In this document: one piece after another, positions 32,997 through 43,552 of the stretch
Position numbering within the stretch: position 1 is the stretch's first letter
Layout of the letters: each line of letters starts with the position of its first letter
Assembly (NCBI GenBank): GCA_027493945.1
Contig: JAOSJU010000001.1
Location: forward strand, 1,984,001 to 2,048,000
Length of the DNA: 64,000 bases
Reading direction: 5' to 3'
From: Burkholderiaceae bacterium
Lineage (GTDB): Bacteria > Pseudomonadota > Gammaproteobacteria > Burkholderiales > Burkholderiaceae_E
Made by a program: the position numbers and the translations under genes
The notes under the pieces: generated by a model
What the model saw: the letters and a program-made list of their open reading frames with translations, nothing else
Database searches by the model: none
Told to the model about the DNA's origin: nothing

Positions 32997-33820
32997 CAGG
33001 CGGCCCCGGCGGGGGCGGCTGCCGTCGCGCCGCCGCTTGCCCGCTGCGCGTCGGCCACGAGCCCGGCCGGCTGCTCGTTCGGCGTGTCGCTCGCGACCAC
33101 GCCGTCGACGAAGCGCACCACGCGCCGCGCCCAGGCCGCCATGTCGGGCTCGTGCGTGACCATCAGGATCGTGATGCCGCGATCGACGTTGAGCCGCCAC
33201 AGCAGTTCCATGATCTCGCGGCCGCGCTGCGTGTCGAGGTTGCCGGTAGGCTCGTCGGCCAGCAGCACCGCCGGCTCGGTGACGACCGCGCGCGCGATCG
33301 CGACGCGCTGCTGCTGGCCGCCCGACAGCTCGGCCGGCGTGTGGTGCTCCCAACCCTTCAGGCCGACCGAGTCGAGCGCGCGCGCCGCGGCCGCGTGGCG
33401 CGCCGCGGCCGGCTCGCCGCGATACAGCAGCGGCAGCTCGACGTTCTCCTGCGCCGAAGTGCGCGCGAGCAGGTTGAAGCCCCGGAAGACGAAGCCGAAG
33501 TAGTGCCGCCGCAGTTGCGCGCGCTGGTCGCGCGTGAGCGCCTCGACGTGCGCGCCCATGAACAGGTACTCGCCCGCGGTCGGGCGGTCGAGGCAGCCGA
33601 TCAGGTTCATCGCGGTCGACTTGCCCGAGCCGCTGGGGCCCATGATCGCGACGAATTCGCGGCGATTCACGTCGAGGTCGACGCCGCGCAGCGCCTGCAG
33701 CGCGGTCGGCCCCTGGCCGTAGACCTTGGTGATGCCGCGCAGCCGGATGAGCGGCGCCTCGGCCGCGCCCGCGGCTTCGATCGCGCTTGCGCTCGCGCCC
33801 GCGCTCGCGCCGACGGTCAT
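32996..33820 (-). CDS. MacB-type ABC transporter ATPase
   Basis: This 274-residue ATPase of the LolD/MacB family has Walker A GPSGSGKST, the Q-loop FGFVFRGFNLLA, the signature LSGGQQQRVAIARA, Walker B VLLADEPTGNLD and the H-loop VTHE. It has a non-conserved Ala/Gly-rich N-terminal extension of about 22 residues and a low-complexity C-terminal tail. It overlaps macA upstream (ATGA) and the permease downstream, so all three are translationally coupled. Confidence 0.92.
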
Positions 33821-35106
33821 CGCGCCGCCCCGCTCGACAGCTGGTCGACGATCACCGCCATGCCGGGCTGCAGTTCGCCGCCGACGATTTCGGTCATCCG
33901 GCCGTCGCTGATGCCGGCCTGCACCGTCAGCGCCTGCGCAGCGCCGTCGCGCAGCACCCACAGGTGGCCCGTACCGGCGGTGGGCGCGCCGGGCCGCGCG
34001 GTCTTGGCTGCCTGGGGCGGCGGTCGCGGCACGAGCCGCGAGACGATGCTGCCGCCCGAGCTCGGCCTTCCCGCGTTGTTCGCCGCCGCCTGAGCCGGCG
34101 CGAAGCGCAATGCGGTGTTCGGCACCAGCAGCGCGTTCTTGCGTTCGGCCGCGACGATCGAGGCCGACACCGTCATGCCGGGCCGCAGGCTGAGGTCGCT
34201 GTTGTCCACTTCGAGCCGCGTTGCGTAGGTGACCACGTTCTCGGTGAGCGTCGAGCCGTAGGCCACGCGCGTGACGGTGGCCGGGTAGCGGCGCTGCGGC
34301 CAGGCGCTGACGGTGAAGCTCGCCTTCTGGCCGACCTTCACGGCGCCGACGTCGGCCTCGTCGACGCTCACCTCGACCAGCAGGTGCGTGAGGTCTTCGG
34401 CCAGGCTCATCAGCGTGACCGCCTGCAGCGTGGCGGCCACCGCGTTGCCGGGCTCGACCGAGCGCGACAGCACCACGCCGTCGATCGGCGAGCGGATCGA
34501 GGCCTTGGACAGGTTGGTCTCGTCGTTCGACAGTGCCGCGCGCGCGTCCTCGACGTTGGCGCGCGCGCTGTTCTCGTCGGCGCGGGCGCGCGCGACCGCC
34601 GCGCCCGCGGCGTCGAGTTCGGCGGCCGACGGCACCTTGCCGCCGGACAGGCGCGACACCGCCTGCAGCCGCGCGAGGCTCGCCTGCGCCTCGCTCACCG
34701 TGGCGACCGTCTGCGCGAGCTTGGCCTGCGCGGCCGCCAGCGACGCGCGCGAGCGCGCCACCTGCGCGGCGAGCTTGGCCGTGTCGAGCTCGACCAGCAC
34801 CTGGCCCTTCTTCACCTTGTCGTTCACGTCGACCAGCACGCTGCGCACGGTGCCCGACAGTTCGCTGCCGATGTTCACCGTGCGCGTGGCCTGCAGCTTG
34901 CCGTTGGCGGTGACGGTGAGCGTGAGGTCGCCCAGGCGCGCCTCCTCGGTGAGGTAGCGCGGCGCCGCCGCGGCCTCCTGCCGGCCGGCCCAGTACCAGG
35001 CGCCGCCGGCCGCGAGCGCCAGCGCCGCCAGCGTGATCCAGAGCGCGGGGCGCCGCCACCAGCGCCGGGCCGTGCCCGCGAGCAGGGTTTCCACTTTGGC
35101 GTTCAT
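33817..35106 (-). CDS. macA: MacA-like periplasmic adaptor
   Basis: This 429-residue HlyD-family adaptor has one N-terminal transmembrane helix, ATVNIGSE-type lipoyl half GKLQATRTVNIGSELSGTV, a coiled-coil hairpin (about 95-190), the second lipoyl half IRSPIDGVVLSRSVEPGNAV, and a beta-barrel with a MacA-like membrane-proximal domain. It connects the MacB-type transporter to the outer membrane lipoprotein encoded directly upstream. The start at 35106 adjoins that gene's stop. MacAB systems export macrolides, peptides or lipid-like molecules; the substrate here is unknown. Confidence 0.9.
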   Translation of the reverse strand: MNAKVETLLAGTARRWWRRPALWITLAALALAAGGAWYWAGRQEAAAAPRYLTEEARLGDLTLTVTANGKLQATRTVNIGSELSGTVRSVLVDVNDKVKKGQVLVELDTAKLAAQVARSRASLAAAQAKLAQTVATVSEAQASLARLQAVSRLSGGKVPSAAELDAAGAAVARARADENSARANVEDARAALSNDETNLSKASIRSPIDGVVLSRSVEPGNAVAATLQAVTLMSLAEDLTHLLVEVSVDEADVGAVKVGQKASFTVSAWPQRRYPATVTRVAYGSTLTENVVTYATRLEVDNSDLSLRPGMTVSASIVAAERKNALLVPNTALRFAPAQAAANNAGRPSSGGSIVSRLVPRPPPQAAKTARPGAPTAGTGHLWVLRDGAAQALTVQAGISDGRMTEIVGGELQPGMAVIVDQLSSGAAR

Positions 35107-36560
35107 CTACTCCCATCCTCCGCCGAGCGCCTTGTAAAGGCGCACGTGATCGGCGCCGACGTTCGCGCCGGTGATCGCCACGCTTTCCTGCGTGGCGTAC
35201 AGCGTGCGCTGGGTATCGAGAACGACCTGGAAATCGATCAGGCCGCTGGCGTAGCGCTGCTGGGCGAGCAGCGCGGCGTTGGCGGCGGCATCGGCCGCCT
35301 CGCGCAGGCGCGCCAGGCGCTCGCGGTCCTTGCCCAGCGCGACCAGCGCGTCCTCCACCTCCTGCAACGCCGCGAGCATCACCGTCTCGTAGCCGGCGCG
35401 CGCCTGCTCGAGCGACGCCTCCTGCGCGCGCACCTGCGCGCGGGCGGCTCCGCCGTCGAACAGCGGCACCGCGACGCCGGCCAGCAGCGAGTCGAACACC
35501 GCCGCCCCGCTGTTCAGCCCGCCCAGCGTCCGCGCGCTCAGGCCGAGCGTGCCTCCCAGCCGGAAGCCCGGATAGCGCGCCGCGTCGGCCTGCGAGACGC
35601 GCGCGAGCTCCGCTGCGACCTGCTGCTCGGCGCGGCGCACGTCGGGGCGCTGGCGCAGCGTGTCGGCCGGAATCGCGAGCGCGAGCCCCCGGTCGGCTGC
35701 GGCACTGGGCGGGCCTCGGCCAGCACCGGGCTCAGTGCGCGCGGGGCGCGGCCGGTAAGCGCGGCGAGCGCGTGCTGCGCCTGCTCGATCCCGGCCTTGA
35801 GCGCCGGGATCTGCGCCGCGGTCTGCCCGGTGGCCGCGCGCGCCTGCTCCAGGTCGACCGAGCTCGCCAGGCCCGCCTGCACGCGCCAGTCGGCAAGCTG
35901 CAGGGTCTCGACCTGTGCGGCGAGATTGCTGCGCGCGATCGCGAGCCGCGTCTGCAGCCCGCGCATCTCGAGATAAGTGAGCCCTACCTCTGCGGCGAGC
36001 GACACCTGTGCGGCGGCCAAGCCTTCCTGCGCGGCGCGCGCATCGGCCTCGGCCGCCTGCACCGCGCTGCGCCGGCCGCCGAACACGTCGAGCTCCCATC
36101 CGGCGTCGAGTCCGACCTGGAAGCGGTTCGAGGTGTCGCCACCCGCGGGCCGCGCGCGTTGCGCCGACGCGGAGCCGTCGAGACTCGGCAGCAGGCCGGC
36201 CGCCTGCACGTCGCGCAGCGCGCGCGCCCGCTCCAGCGCGGCGCGGGCGCTGCGCAGACTGGCGTTGGCGTCGAGCGCCTGCGCCACCAGTGCGGCGAGC
36301 TGCGGGTCGTCGAAGCGCTGCCACCAGCGGGCGAGGTCGGCCGGGTCGGTGGCCGGCGAGGCAGGAGCGACCGACGAAGACGCGGCCGATGCCGGGCCGA
36401 CCGCCGGCGCCGCGTCGACCGCCGGTTCCGACCGGGCGGCCGGCACCGCGACCGCGGGCAGCGCACCGTCGCGCACCGGCGGAGCAGCACAGCCGGCGAG
36501 CGCGGCGAGCAGGCTCGCGACGACGGCGCACCGGGCGGAGGCGGGGAGGCTGGGGGTCAT
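35107..36560 (-). CDS. NodT-type outer membrane efflux lipoprotein (frame break)
   Basis: This is the outer membrane factor of the MacAB-type pump, about 484 residues. It has a lipoprotein signal with lipobox LAGC, an Ala/Pro-rich spacer, ADLARWWQRFDDPQLAALVA and DAGWELDVFGGRRSAVQAAE in the first repeat, and the C-terminal RYASGLIDFQVVLDTQRTLY repeat. One base is missing at about 35706-35709: the first frame ends near LAEARPVP and the second resumes as ADRGLALAIPADTLRQRPDV. The start is the ATG at 36560. It is the first gene of the operon and diverges from the secreted-protein gene at 36745. Confidence 0.87.
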
Positions 36561-36615
36561 GGCACCCGGATTGTGCCCGCCCGCGACGTAAAGAACCGTG
36601 ACCTTCGCGCAAGGA

Positions 36616-36652
36616 TTCGTAAACGAAGGCCGATCCGTTAGCGATCCGTTAG
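36616..36652. promoter_or_regulatory. palindrome and tandem repeat in a divergent promoter region
   Basis: TTCGT-AA-ACGAA (36616-36627) is followed by two direct copies of CGATCCGTTAG (36631-36641, 36642-36652), one helical turn apart. The region separates the divergent efflux operon and the secreted-protein gene, so it may bind a regulator of either. Confidence 0.4.
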
Positions 36653-36744
36653 TTCTCGCGGCCCAGGATTCGTTCCGCAGCGCCCGGTCCGATGGCCCGG
36701 ACGAAGCGAAACCTCTTCCCGCTTTTTCATTCGAGGACCGCATC

Positions 36745-37068
36745 ATGAAACCGATCGCCCTTCCCGTTGCCCTGGCCTGTGTCGCCCTGCTCGCGCTGCG
36801 CGCGGCCGCTGCCGCCCCGGATGCCGCGGCCGACAGCGCCGAAGCCCGCGCGGCCATCGCGTCGGCCGCGGCGTCGTCCGCCCCCGAATCGCCCGCCGCC
36901 GCCTTCGAACGGATGCTCGCGCCGCGCGCCCCGGCCGCCGCGCCCATCGCCACCGGCACGCCGGCCGACTCGCTGACGCACGCGTTCAACGTCGCGCTGT
37001 GGAATGCGCCGGCCCCGGCGATGCGCCAGGCCTCGGCGCGGATCCACCGGACCGGGAGCGCGCAATGA
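36745..37068 (+). CDS. small secreted Ala/Pro-rich protein
   Basis: This 107-residue protein has a signal peptide (KPIALPVALACVALLALRAA) and an Ala-rich mature part with no recognised domain. GAGGA lies seven bases upstream of the ATG. The stop overlaps the start of the DUF2269-like membrane protein gene (ATGA), so the two are probably made together. The function is unknown. Confidence 0.65.
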   Translation: MKPIALPVALACVALLALRAAAAAPDAAADSAEARAAIASAAASSAPESPAAAFERMLAPRAPAAAPIATGTPADSLTHAFNVALWNAPAPAMRQASARIHRTGSAQ

Positions 37069-37673
37069 GCTACGGATGGCTGCTGGCCGCGCACCTGCTG
37101 GGCGCGGCCCTGCTCGGCGCGGCGATCGTCGCGCTTTGGCTCGTCGACGAGCGGATCCGTCGCGCGAGCGATTGCGGAACGATCAGCCGCGCGGGCCGGC
37201 GCGCCGACGCGCTCGGCAAGCGCGTGCTGATGCCCGGCGTGCTGCTGCTCGCGGTGTCCGGCGCCCGGCTGGTGGCGAGCTACTACGGCGGCTGGGCCTT
37301 CGTGCGGATTCCGTGGCTCGCCGGCATGGCCGGGGTCTTCGTGTTCCAGTCCGCCTGGGCCAACGCGGTGACGCACCCGCACGCGAAGCGGATGCGCCGG
37401 CTGCTCGCCGGCACGCGCGACGCCGATCCGCTCACGCCGGCACTGGAGCGCGCGCGCAGCGAACCGCTCGCGAGCTTCGGCCAGCAGCTGGAGCCGCTGC
37501 TGTTCGCGCTGGCCGTCGCGCTCGGCGTGCTTCGGCCGATGGACTGGGCCGTGGTCGCGATGGGCTGCATCGCGGCGGCGCTGCTCGCGGCGGCGATCGC
37601 CTTCTACGCGGCGCGGCCGCTGGCCCCCAGCTCTCTCAGCAGGGCTTCGGTCGAGGCCGAGGGCGGCAGGTGA
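37065..37673 (+). CDS. DUF2269-like integral membrane protein
   Basis: This 202-residue protein has about four membrane helices: GWLLAAHLLGAALLGAAIVA at the N terminus, then RRADALGKRVLMPGVLLLAV, WLAGMAGVFVFQSAWANAVT and two near the C terminus. The spacing and the conserved His, Asp and Trp residues resemble DUF2269 (CopD-like) proteins. Its role is not known. The last 70 bases overlap, tail to tail, the end of the large regulator gene on the other strand. Confidence 0.65.
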   Translation: MSYGWLLAAHLLGAALLGAAIVALWLVDERIRRASDCGTISRAGRRADALGKRVLMPGVLLLAVSGARLVASYYGGWAFVRIPWLAGMAGVFVFQSAWANAVTHPHAKRMRRLLAGTRDADPLTPALERARSEPLASFGQQLEPLLFALAVALGVLRPMDWAVVAMGCIAAALLAAAIAFYAARPLAPSSLSRASVEAEGGR

Positions 37674-40600
37674 AGCGTCGCGCCGAGCACGTCGCGGCAG
37701 CGCCGATAGGTGGCCAGCACCTCGGCGCTGCGGCCGAGCCGGTGCTGGGCGCGCATCAGCTGCTGGTAGAACGGCTCGACGGTGGCGTCGGCCTGCAGCA
37801 GGCGCTCGAGGCAGGCGACCGCGCCTTCCCAGTCGGCGCCGTCGACGTGGTGGCGCGCGTCGGCGCCGCCCAGGCGCACGAATCGCGCCCGCAGCCGTTC
37901 GCGCGGCGCGATCGCCCACGCCGCGTCTTCCTGCGCGAGGAACGCGCCACGGTATAGCCGCAGCGCGCGCTCGCGGTCGTCGGCGATCGCCGGATCGTCG
38001 TCGTCGGGATCGACCGACTCGAACGCCAGCGTGTCGACCCGGCACAGTTGCGGGTTCAGGCCGAGTCGCCCCTCCTGCAGCAGCAGCGCGTCGCGCTGGC
38101 CGAGCAGCTTGCGCAGCCGCTGCAAGGTGGTGACGAACGCGTTGTGCGCGTCGTCGCCGTCGGCGTCGGGCCAGAGCGCCTCGGCGAGCTGCGCCTCGGG
38201 GACGCCGGTGCAGCCGAAAGCGACCAGCGCCTTCAGCAGCGCGAGCGGCCGCTTCTGCACCTTGCCGGAAGAGCGCAGCGGCTCGCCGTCGAGCTCGATC
38301 GCGAACTCGCCGAGCGTGCGCACGCGCACCGGCCACGGCCAGTGTTCGACCCGCGCCGCCGGGCCGTCGGGCCGCAGGCCGCGTCGCCGGATCAGTGCGC
38401 GCACGAAGTCGGTCTCGATCGAGTGCTCGAGCGCGATGCGGCACCAGCGCGCCATCAGGTCGTCGCGCCACCAGGCGGAGTTCGTGAAGCCCTGCTCGCG
38501 CATCACCTGGAACATCCGCGCGATCGACTCGCGCTGCGCGACGTGCTCGCCGCGCGCCTCGGCGAATTGCGCCTCGAGCTCGTGCATGTAGTAGAACGCG
38601 TTGGTGCAGCCGATCGCCGAGGCGACCTGCGTGGCGAGTTCGAGTTCGCGCCGGGCGCCCGCTTCGTCGCCGGCCAGGAACAGCGCATGCGCGAGGGCCG
38701 GGCGCGTGTAGACCTCGCCCCAGGACACGCCCGCTTCCACCGCGCTGGCCGGGCCCGCGTGGCCGTGAGCGAGCATCGCGGCGCGATCGTCGCGGCGCAT
38801 CGCTTCCTGGAACGAGAAGTAGTGGTACTGGACACTGTCGAGCCGGCGCTCGCCGGGCGCGCGCGCGCCCAGCCGCGCGAGGAACGCGCGCGCCTGTTCG
38901 GCGTCGCCCGAGGTGCCCGCGGCGACGGCGCCCTGCGCCACCAGCATGAAGTCCCAGACGTGCGCGCCGGTCTCGTCGGCCAGCGCCAGCCCGCGCCTGA
39001 CCGCGGCGAACGCGGCGTCGTTGTCGGCGTTCATCCAGTGCGAGATCGCGAGGATGCCCCTCCCGGGCCGGGCGCACGAACGGGCCGACGGTGCGCGCGC
39101 TCGCGAACGGCTCGATGCGCCGGACCAGTTCGTCGGCGCGCGCCAGGTTGCCGGCCCACCATTCGTAGTAGAGCAGCAGGTGCGCGGCCGCGGTCATGCG
39201 CAGCGCCGGTTCGACGTCGTCCTGCGCCACCAGCGCGTCGAGGTGCCGCGTCCAGCGTGGCAGCTCCGGATGCTGCGGGCGCCGGTACATCAGGATCGCG
39301 AAGATCGCGGCGACCGCGCGCACCTCGACTTCGCGCGACGGAAACTCCGGATGCCGCTCGCGCAGCGCGTCGAACTCGTCGATCCACGGATCGGACGGCA
39401 CGAAGTCGCTCCACGCGTAGATGAAGGTGTCCACGACGCCGGCCCACGACAGGTATTCGCCGGTGGCGTGGCCGGCGGCGCGAAAGCCCGCGTAGGCGCT
39501 CGACAGCAGCTCGCGCGCCTGCGCCGGGTCGTAGGGCAGCCGGCACAGGCCGAGGAAGTAGTCGAGCCAGGGGGTACCGGCGCGCAGCGGCTGCGGGATG
39601 TCGAGGATCCATTCGGCGAGCGTCTGGAAGCGTCCGCTCCTGAGCAGCGCCGGTGCCTGGTCGAGCACCTGCGACACCAGGCGCAGCCAGTCGCCGGCCT
39701 CGCGCAGCAGCGCCACGCTGGCCTGCGCGTCGCCCTCGGCGGCCAGCAGATCGGCCGCCTCGCTGCGCAGCCGGGCGAGCTCGTCCGCATCGAGTTGCGC
39801 GCGGCCGCGCTCGAGCAGGAACTCGCGAAACAGCGGGTGGTATTCCCGAGGCGTCGCCCTGCCCCGCGCCCGCATGGCGCGCGACGAAGAAGTTGCGCCG
39901 GTCGATCTCGGCGAGCAGCGCTGCCGCGTCGTCCTGCCCGGTGAGCGCCGCGGCCGAGGCGGCGGTGAAGCGCGGCAGCAGCGCGGTGCGCAGCAGGAAG
40001 CGCTGCAGCCGCGGCTCGGCCTGCGCCAGCAGCTCACCGGCGAAATAGTCGAACACCAGCGGATCGACCGGCGATCCGGCCTCGCCGGGCGTGGAGGCCG
40101 GGCCGCGCTCGAGCATCAGCACCAGCCCCGCGACCCAGCCCTGCGTGCGCTCGTGCAGGGTGTGCAGCACCGCGTCGGCGGGCGCGTCGCCGGCGAGCCG
40201 CTGGCGCGCGACCCCGACGCATTCATCGGCGGACAGGCGTAGCGCCTCGCGGTCGAACAGCGTGAAGTTCTCGAGCGTGCGCAGCCGCGTGAGCAGCGGC
40301 GGGGGCTCGCCGCGGCTGGTCGTGATCACCGACACGCCGGGCGGCACCTCGGCCAGGCCCTCGCGCAGCGCCACGTGCACCGGCGAGTCGGCGGGGAGCT
40401 GGTGGTAGTCGTCGAGCACCAGCAGCGGCACGCCATGCAGGCGCGCGAAGAAGCGGCGGAACCAGTTGCGCGCGAACACCGCGAGCCCGGCAAGGTACTC
40501 GGCGGTGAACGCGGGCAGCGCGCCGGCGTCGCGGCCCCGGCCCGGCCCGACCGCCTGCGCGAGATAGTGGAAGAACGACGCCGGGTCGGCGTCGGCCGCG

Positions 40601-40821
40601 TCGATGCGGTACCGGGCAGCGCGCAGCTTGCGTGCCTGCAGGTAGCTCGCGACCAGCGTCGTCTTCCCCGAGCCGGCCGGTGCGGCGATCCAGACGATGT
40701 TGCCGTTGCGGCGTGCGGCGTCGAGGCGCTCGAACAAGCGCCGTCGCGGCCATGCCCGGTTCGGCTGCGGCGCGGTCAGCTTGGCCAGGCTGAGTGGCCG
40801 CCGTCCTGCCTCGATCTGCAT
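37604..40821 (-). CDS. large MalT-like ATPase regulator with C-terminal BTAD domain (two frame breaks)
   Basis: This signal-transduction regulator would be about 1072 residues. The N terminus is a MalT-type STAND ATPase: LTAPQPNRAWPRRRLFERLD, Walker A APAGSGKTT, and LLVLDDYHQLP. A central TPR-like region follows. The C terminus has a winged-helix DNA-binding part (VRTLGEFAIELDGEPLRSSG, then RPLALLKALVAFG) and a bacterial transcriptional activation domain (FVTTLQRLRKLLGQRDALLL, YQQLMRAQHRLGRSAEVLAT). The frame breaks at the C run 39845-39847 and at 39057-39060, each by one extra base. BTAD replaces the LuxR helix-turn-helix usual in MalT. The target genes are unknown. Confidence 0.78.
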
Positions 40822-40882
40822 GATCCGGACAGGATAGGACCCTCGACGGCCGCAGGCAATCGTGCGCTGCGCCGTGACGGCG

Positions 40883-42243
40883 TCATCGAGCCGACGTCAT
40901 CGCCCCGGGCTCGCGCGCGTCGCGCCCCAGGCCGTAGACCGACTGTGGATGCAGCCGTTGCGAAACCAGCGTCGCCAGCACGGTGGCCGGCAGCAGCACC
41001 GGCAACAGCACGTACTGTCCGGTCATCTCGACGACCATCAGCGCCGACATCACCGGAGCACGCGTCGTCGCGGCCAGCACGATCGCCATGCCCACAAGCG
41101 CGTAGACCGGCTCGGCGACCGACGACACTCCCAGCGCGGGCGGCCAGCGCGCCCGCCGCCGCGCCCACGAAGAGCGTCGGCGTGAACACGCCGCCGGGCG
41201 CGCCCGAACCGGTGGTGGCGCCGATGGCCGTGGAGCTTGAGCGCCAGCACGATCGCCACCGCCATCCAGGCCGCCGGTGCGGTGAGCTGCAACTCGATGC
41301 TGCTGTAGCCGTTGCCCCACACCTCGGGTCGCCACAGCGAGAGCAGGCCCACGACGAGGCCGCCGAGAGCGAACGCTGCGTGCAGCGGCAGGCGCGAGCG
41401 CACGAACGCCGCGCGCGCCGCCTGCAGCCAGGACAGCAGCGCCGCGCCGGCGACGCCGCCGAGCAACGCGAGCGCCATCATCGCCGCGACCTGCAGCGCC
41501 TGCGGCGCCGCCGCCGCGGGCACCGCGAACAGCACCGAGCGCTCGCCCATCGCGACGGTCACGCCGTAGGACATGACGGCGGCGACCACCACGGGCCCCA
41601 GTTGGGCGAGCGCCAGCGATCCGAGCAGGATCTCGGCGACGAACACCGCGCCGGCGAGGGGGGCCTGGTAGGCGGCGGCGAGGCCCGCAGCGGCGCCGCA
41701 ACTGACGACGAGCCGCAGGTCGACCGTGCGCCCGAGTCCGCGTCCGAGCGCCGAGGCAAGCAGCGCGGCCAGCAGCACCATCGCGCCCTCGCGGCCGACG
41801 GCACCCCCGGTGCTTACGACCAGCAGCGACGCCGCCGCCTTCAGCAGCCCGGCGCGGACATCGAGCCGGCCGTCGCCGATCACGACCGCCTCGATGTAGT
41901 CGCCCCGGTGCCGGGCCGGATCAGGCGCGCGCCCGCGCTCGCTCACCCACAGCAGCAGGCCGGCGGCGAACGCGCCCAGCGCCGGCGCCAGGACGCGAAC
42001 CTCGGGCGCGAGGTGGCGCGCGGCCGCCACGAGGTGCCCGTCGCGCGCGCCGACGAAGATCGCCTCCAGGCCGAACAGCGCGAGCCGGAAGGCGTGCACG
42101 GCGAGCGCGCCCAGCACGCCGGTGATGGCGGCGACCACGAGGTGGCGCCAAGGCGCATCGAGCCGCGCCAGCGCGCGCCGCACCGGGCGCAGCGCCGCGC
42201 GGAGCACGCGACGGCGGGGATCGATCCGGGCACGCGGGCTCAT
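40883..42243 (-). CDS. clcB: ClcB-like ClC chloride channel/transporter (two frame breaks)
   Basis: This ClC-family membrane protein of about 453 residues is closest to ClcB. It shows the selectivity-filter helix with the gating Glu ([20 protein letters not shown]), [40 protein letters not shown] and, after one missing base near 41229-41235, [21 protein letters not shown] second break in the G run 41138-41140 (one extra base) leads to [20 protein letters not shown] and a C terminus ending PGAMTSAR. The start is ATG 42243. It moves chloride, possibly for acid resistance, but its context gives no hint. Confidence 0.82.
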
Positions 42244-42328
42244 TGGATTGTCGGCAGGCGTATCCCGGCCCCGAGTCGCTTCGACATGACCGCCCCGCGG
42301 CGCTGGGGTTGCGAAAATCATTCTGCCA

Positions 42329-42503
42329 TGCTCGACGAACTGATGAAGCAGACGCTCCGGGCCACCGGCCTGAAGACCAAGCGCGAAGCGGTCGAACTCG
42401 GCCTGCGCACGCTGCTGCGGCTGCGGCGCCAGCAGGAAATCCGGCGGTTCCGCGGCAGGCTCCCCGGGAGGGCGACCTCGAGGCGATGAGGGCCGATCGT
42501 TGA
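42329..42503 (+). CDS. VapB-type antitoxin (frame break)
   Basis: This small antitoxin of about 57 residues reads MLDELMKQTLRATGLKTKRE, then AVELGLRTLLRLRRQQEIRR. One base is missing in the C run 42462-42465, after which the expected EGDLEAMRADR follows in another frame and ends at TGA 42501-42503. The stop overlaps the TTG start of the VapC gene. Proteins of this form belong to the VapB family paired with PIN toxins. Confidence 0.78.
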
Positions 42504-42901
42504 TCCTGGCCGACTCCAGCGTCTGGATCGACTACTTTCGCGGCACCGTCACGCCGCAGACCGATCGACTCGACGCGCTGCTCGGCAGCGAGCCGCTGGC
42601 CACCGGCGACCTCATGCTCGCCGAAGTGCTGCAGGGCTTCGACGACGATCGCGACTTCGACCAGGCGCGCCGTCTGCTGGATCCGCTCGACATCGCCGAC
42701 ATCGGCAGTCGGGAGATCGCCATCGGCGCAGCGAAGAACCTCCGCGCGCTGCGCCGGCTGGGCGTCACTGCGCGCAAGACGATCGACACGCTGATCGCGA
42801 CGCGCTGCATCGCCGACGGCCATGCGCTGCTCTACAGCGACCGCGACTTCGACCCGTTCGTCGCGCACCTGGGCCTGCGCTCCGCGATGACGGGTGTTTG
42901 A
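42500..42901 (+). CDS. VapC-type PIN-domain toxin
   Basis: This 133-residue PIN-domain RNase starts MILADSSVWIDYFRG with the first catalytic Asp, and has TGDLMLAEVLQGFDDDRDFD with the Glu and KTIDTLIATRCIADGHALLY with the third acidic residue. The start is a TTG overlapping the antitoxin stop. It is complete. Confidence 0.9.
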   Translation: MILADSSVWIDYFRGTVTPQTDRLDALLGSEPLATGDLMLAEVLQGFDDDRDFDQARRLLDPLDIADIGSREIAIGAAKNLRALRRLGVTARKTIDTLIATRCIADGHALLYSDRDFDPFVAHLGLRSAMTGV

Positions 42902-42925
42902 GCCCGCGGCCGCGCCGATTATGAT
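42898..42925 (+). promoter_or_regulatory. possible promoter of lemA
   Basis: TTGAGC (42898-42903) and TATGAT (42920-42925) are separated by 16 bases, about 50 bases before the lemA ATG. The -35 box overlaps the vapC stop. Confidence 0.4.
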
Positions 42926-42976
42926 GTCGCGGCCCGCCCACCATCCGCGTCGCGCGCGACGCAAACGGAGCGCAAC

Positions 42977-43534
42977 ATGGCATGGATCGTCGTACTGATC
43001 GTCCTCGCCGTCGTCGGCTACGGCATCGCCCTCTACAACCGGCTGGTCCGCGGCCGCCAGATGGCCGAGGAAGGCTGGAGCGGCATCGACGTGCAGCTGA
43101 AGCGGCGCGCCGACCTGCTGCCCAACCTGGTCGAGACGGTGCAGGGCTACGCGACGCACGAGCGCGAGCTGCTGCAGCGCGTCACCGAGCTGCGCAACCA
43201 GGCGCGAGCGGTGCCGCCCGACGACGTGGCCGGGCGCGCGCAGGTCGAAGGGCTGCTCTCGGGCGCGATCGGCCGACTGCTGGCGATCGTCGAGAACTAC
43301 CCGGACCTGAAGGCGAACCAGAACTTCCTGCAGCTGCAGGAGCAACTGGCGACGATCGAGAACGAGGTCCAGATGGCGCGCCGCTACTACAACGGCGCGG
43401 CGCGCGACCTGAACGTGATGGTCGAGTCGTTCCCGAGCAACCTGGTCGCCGGGGCCACGGGCTTCGTGAAGCGCGCGTTCTTCGAGACCGACGAGGAATC
43501 GCGCGCGGTGCCGAAAGTGTCGTTCCCCGGGTAG
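42977..43534 (+). CDS. lemA: LemA family protein
   Basis: This 185-residue protein has one N-terminal membrane helix (AWIVVLIVLAVVGYGIALYN), then the LemA helical bundle: LKRRADLLPNLVETVQGYAT, LQLQEQLATIENEVQMARRY, YNGAARDLNVMVESFPSNLV. Its exact function is not established in most bacteria. It is followed after 18 bases by a DUF2207 membrane protein gene, a pairing common in bacteria, which points to a joint envelope role. Confidence 0.93.
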   Translation: MAWIVVLIVLAVVGYGIALYNRLVRGRQMAEEGWSGIDVQLKRRADLLPNLVETVQGYATHERELLQRVTELRNQARAVPPDDVAGRAQVEGLLSGAIGRLLAIVENYPDLKANQNFLQLQEQLATIENEVQMARRYYNGAARDLNVMVESFPSNLVAGATGFVKRAFFETDEESRAVPKVSFPG

Positions 43535-43552
43535 CCGCCCGGGGGCCGCGCG

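Noticed and set aside
35538-40037. A 1499-residue open frame on the minus strand through the efflux lipoprotein, DUF2269 and large regulator genes
   Set aside because: It is a high-GC open frame that joins real pieces of the outer membrane factor and the regulator with antisense of the DUF2269-like gene between them. Only the two real parts have domains.
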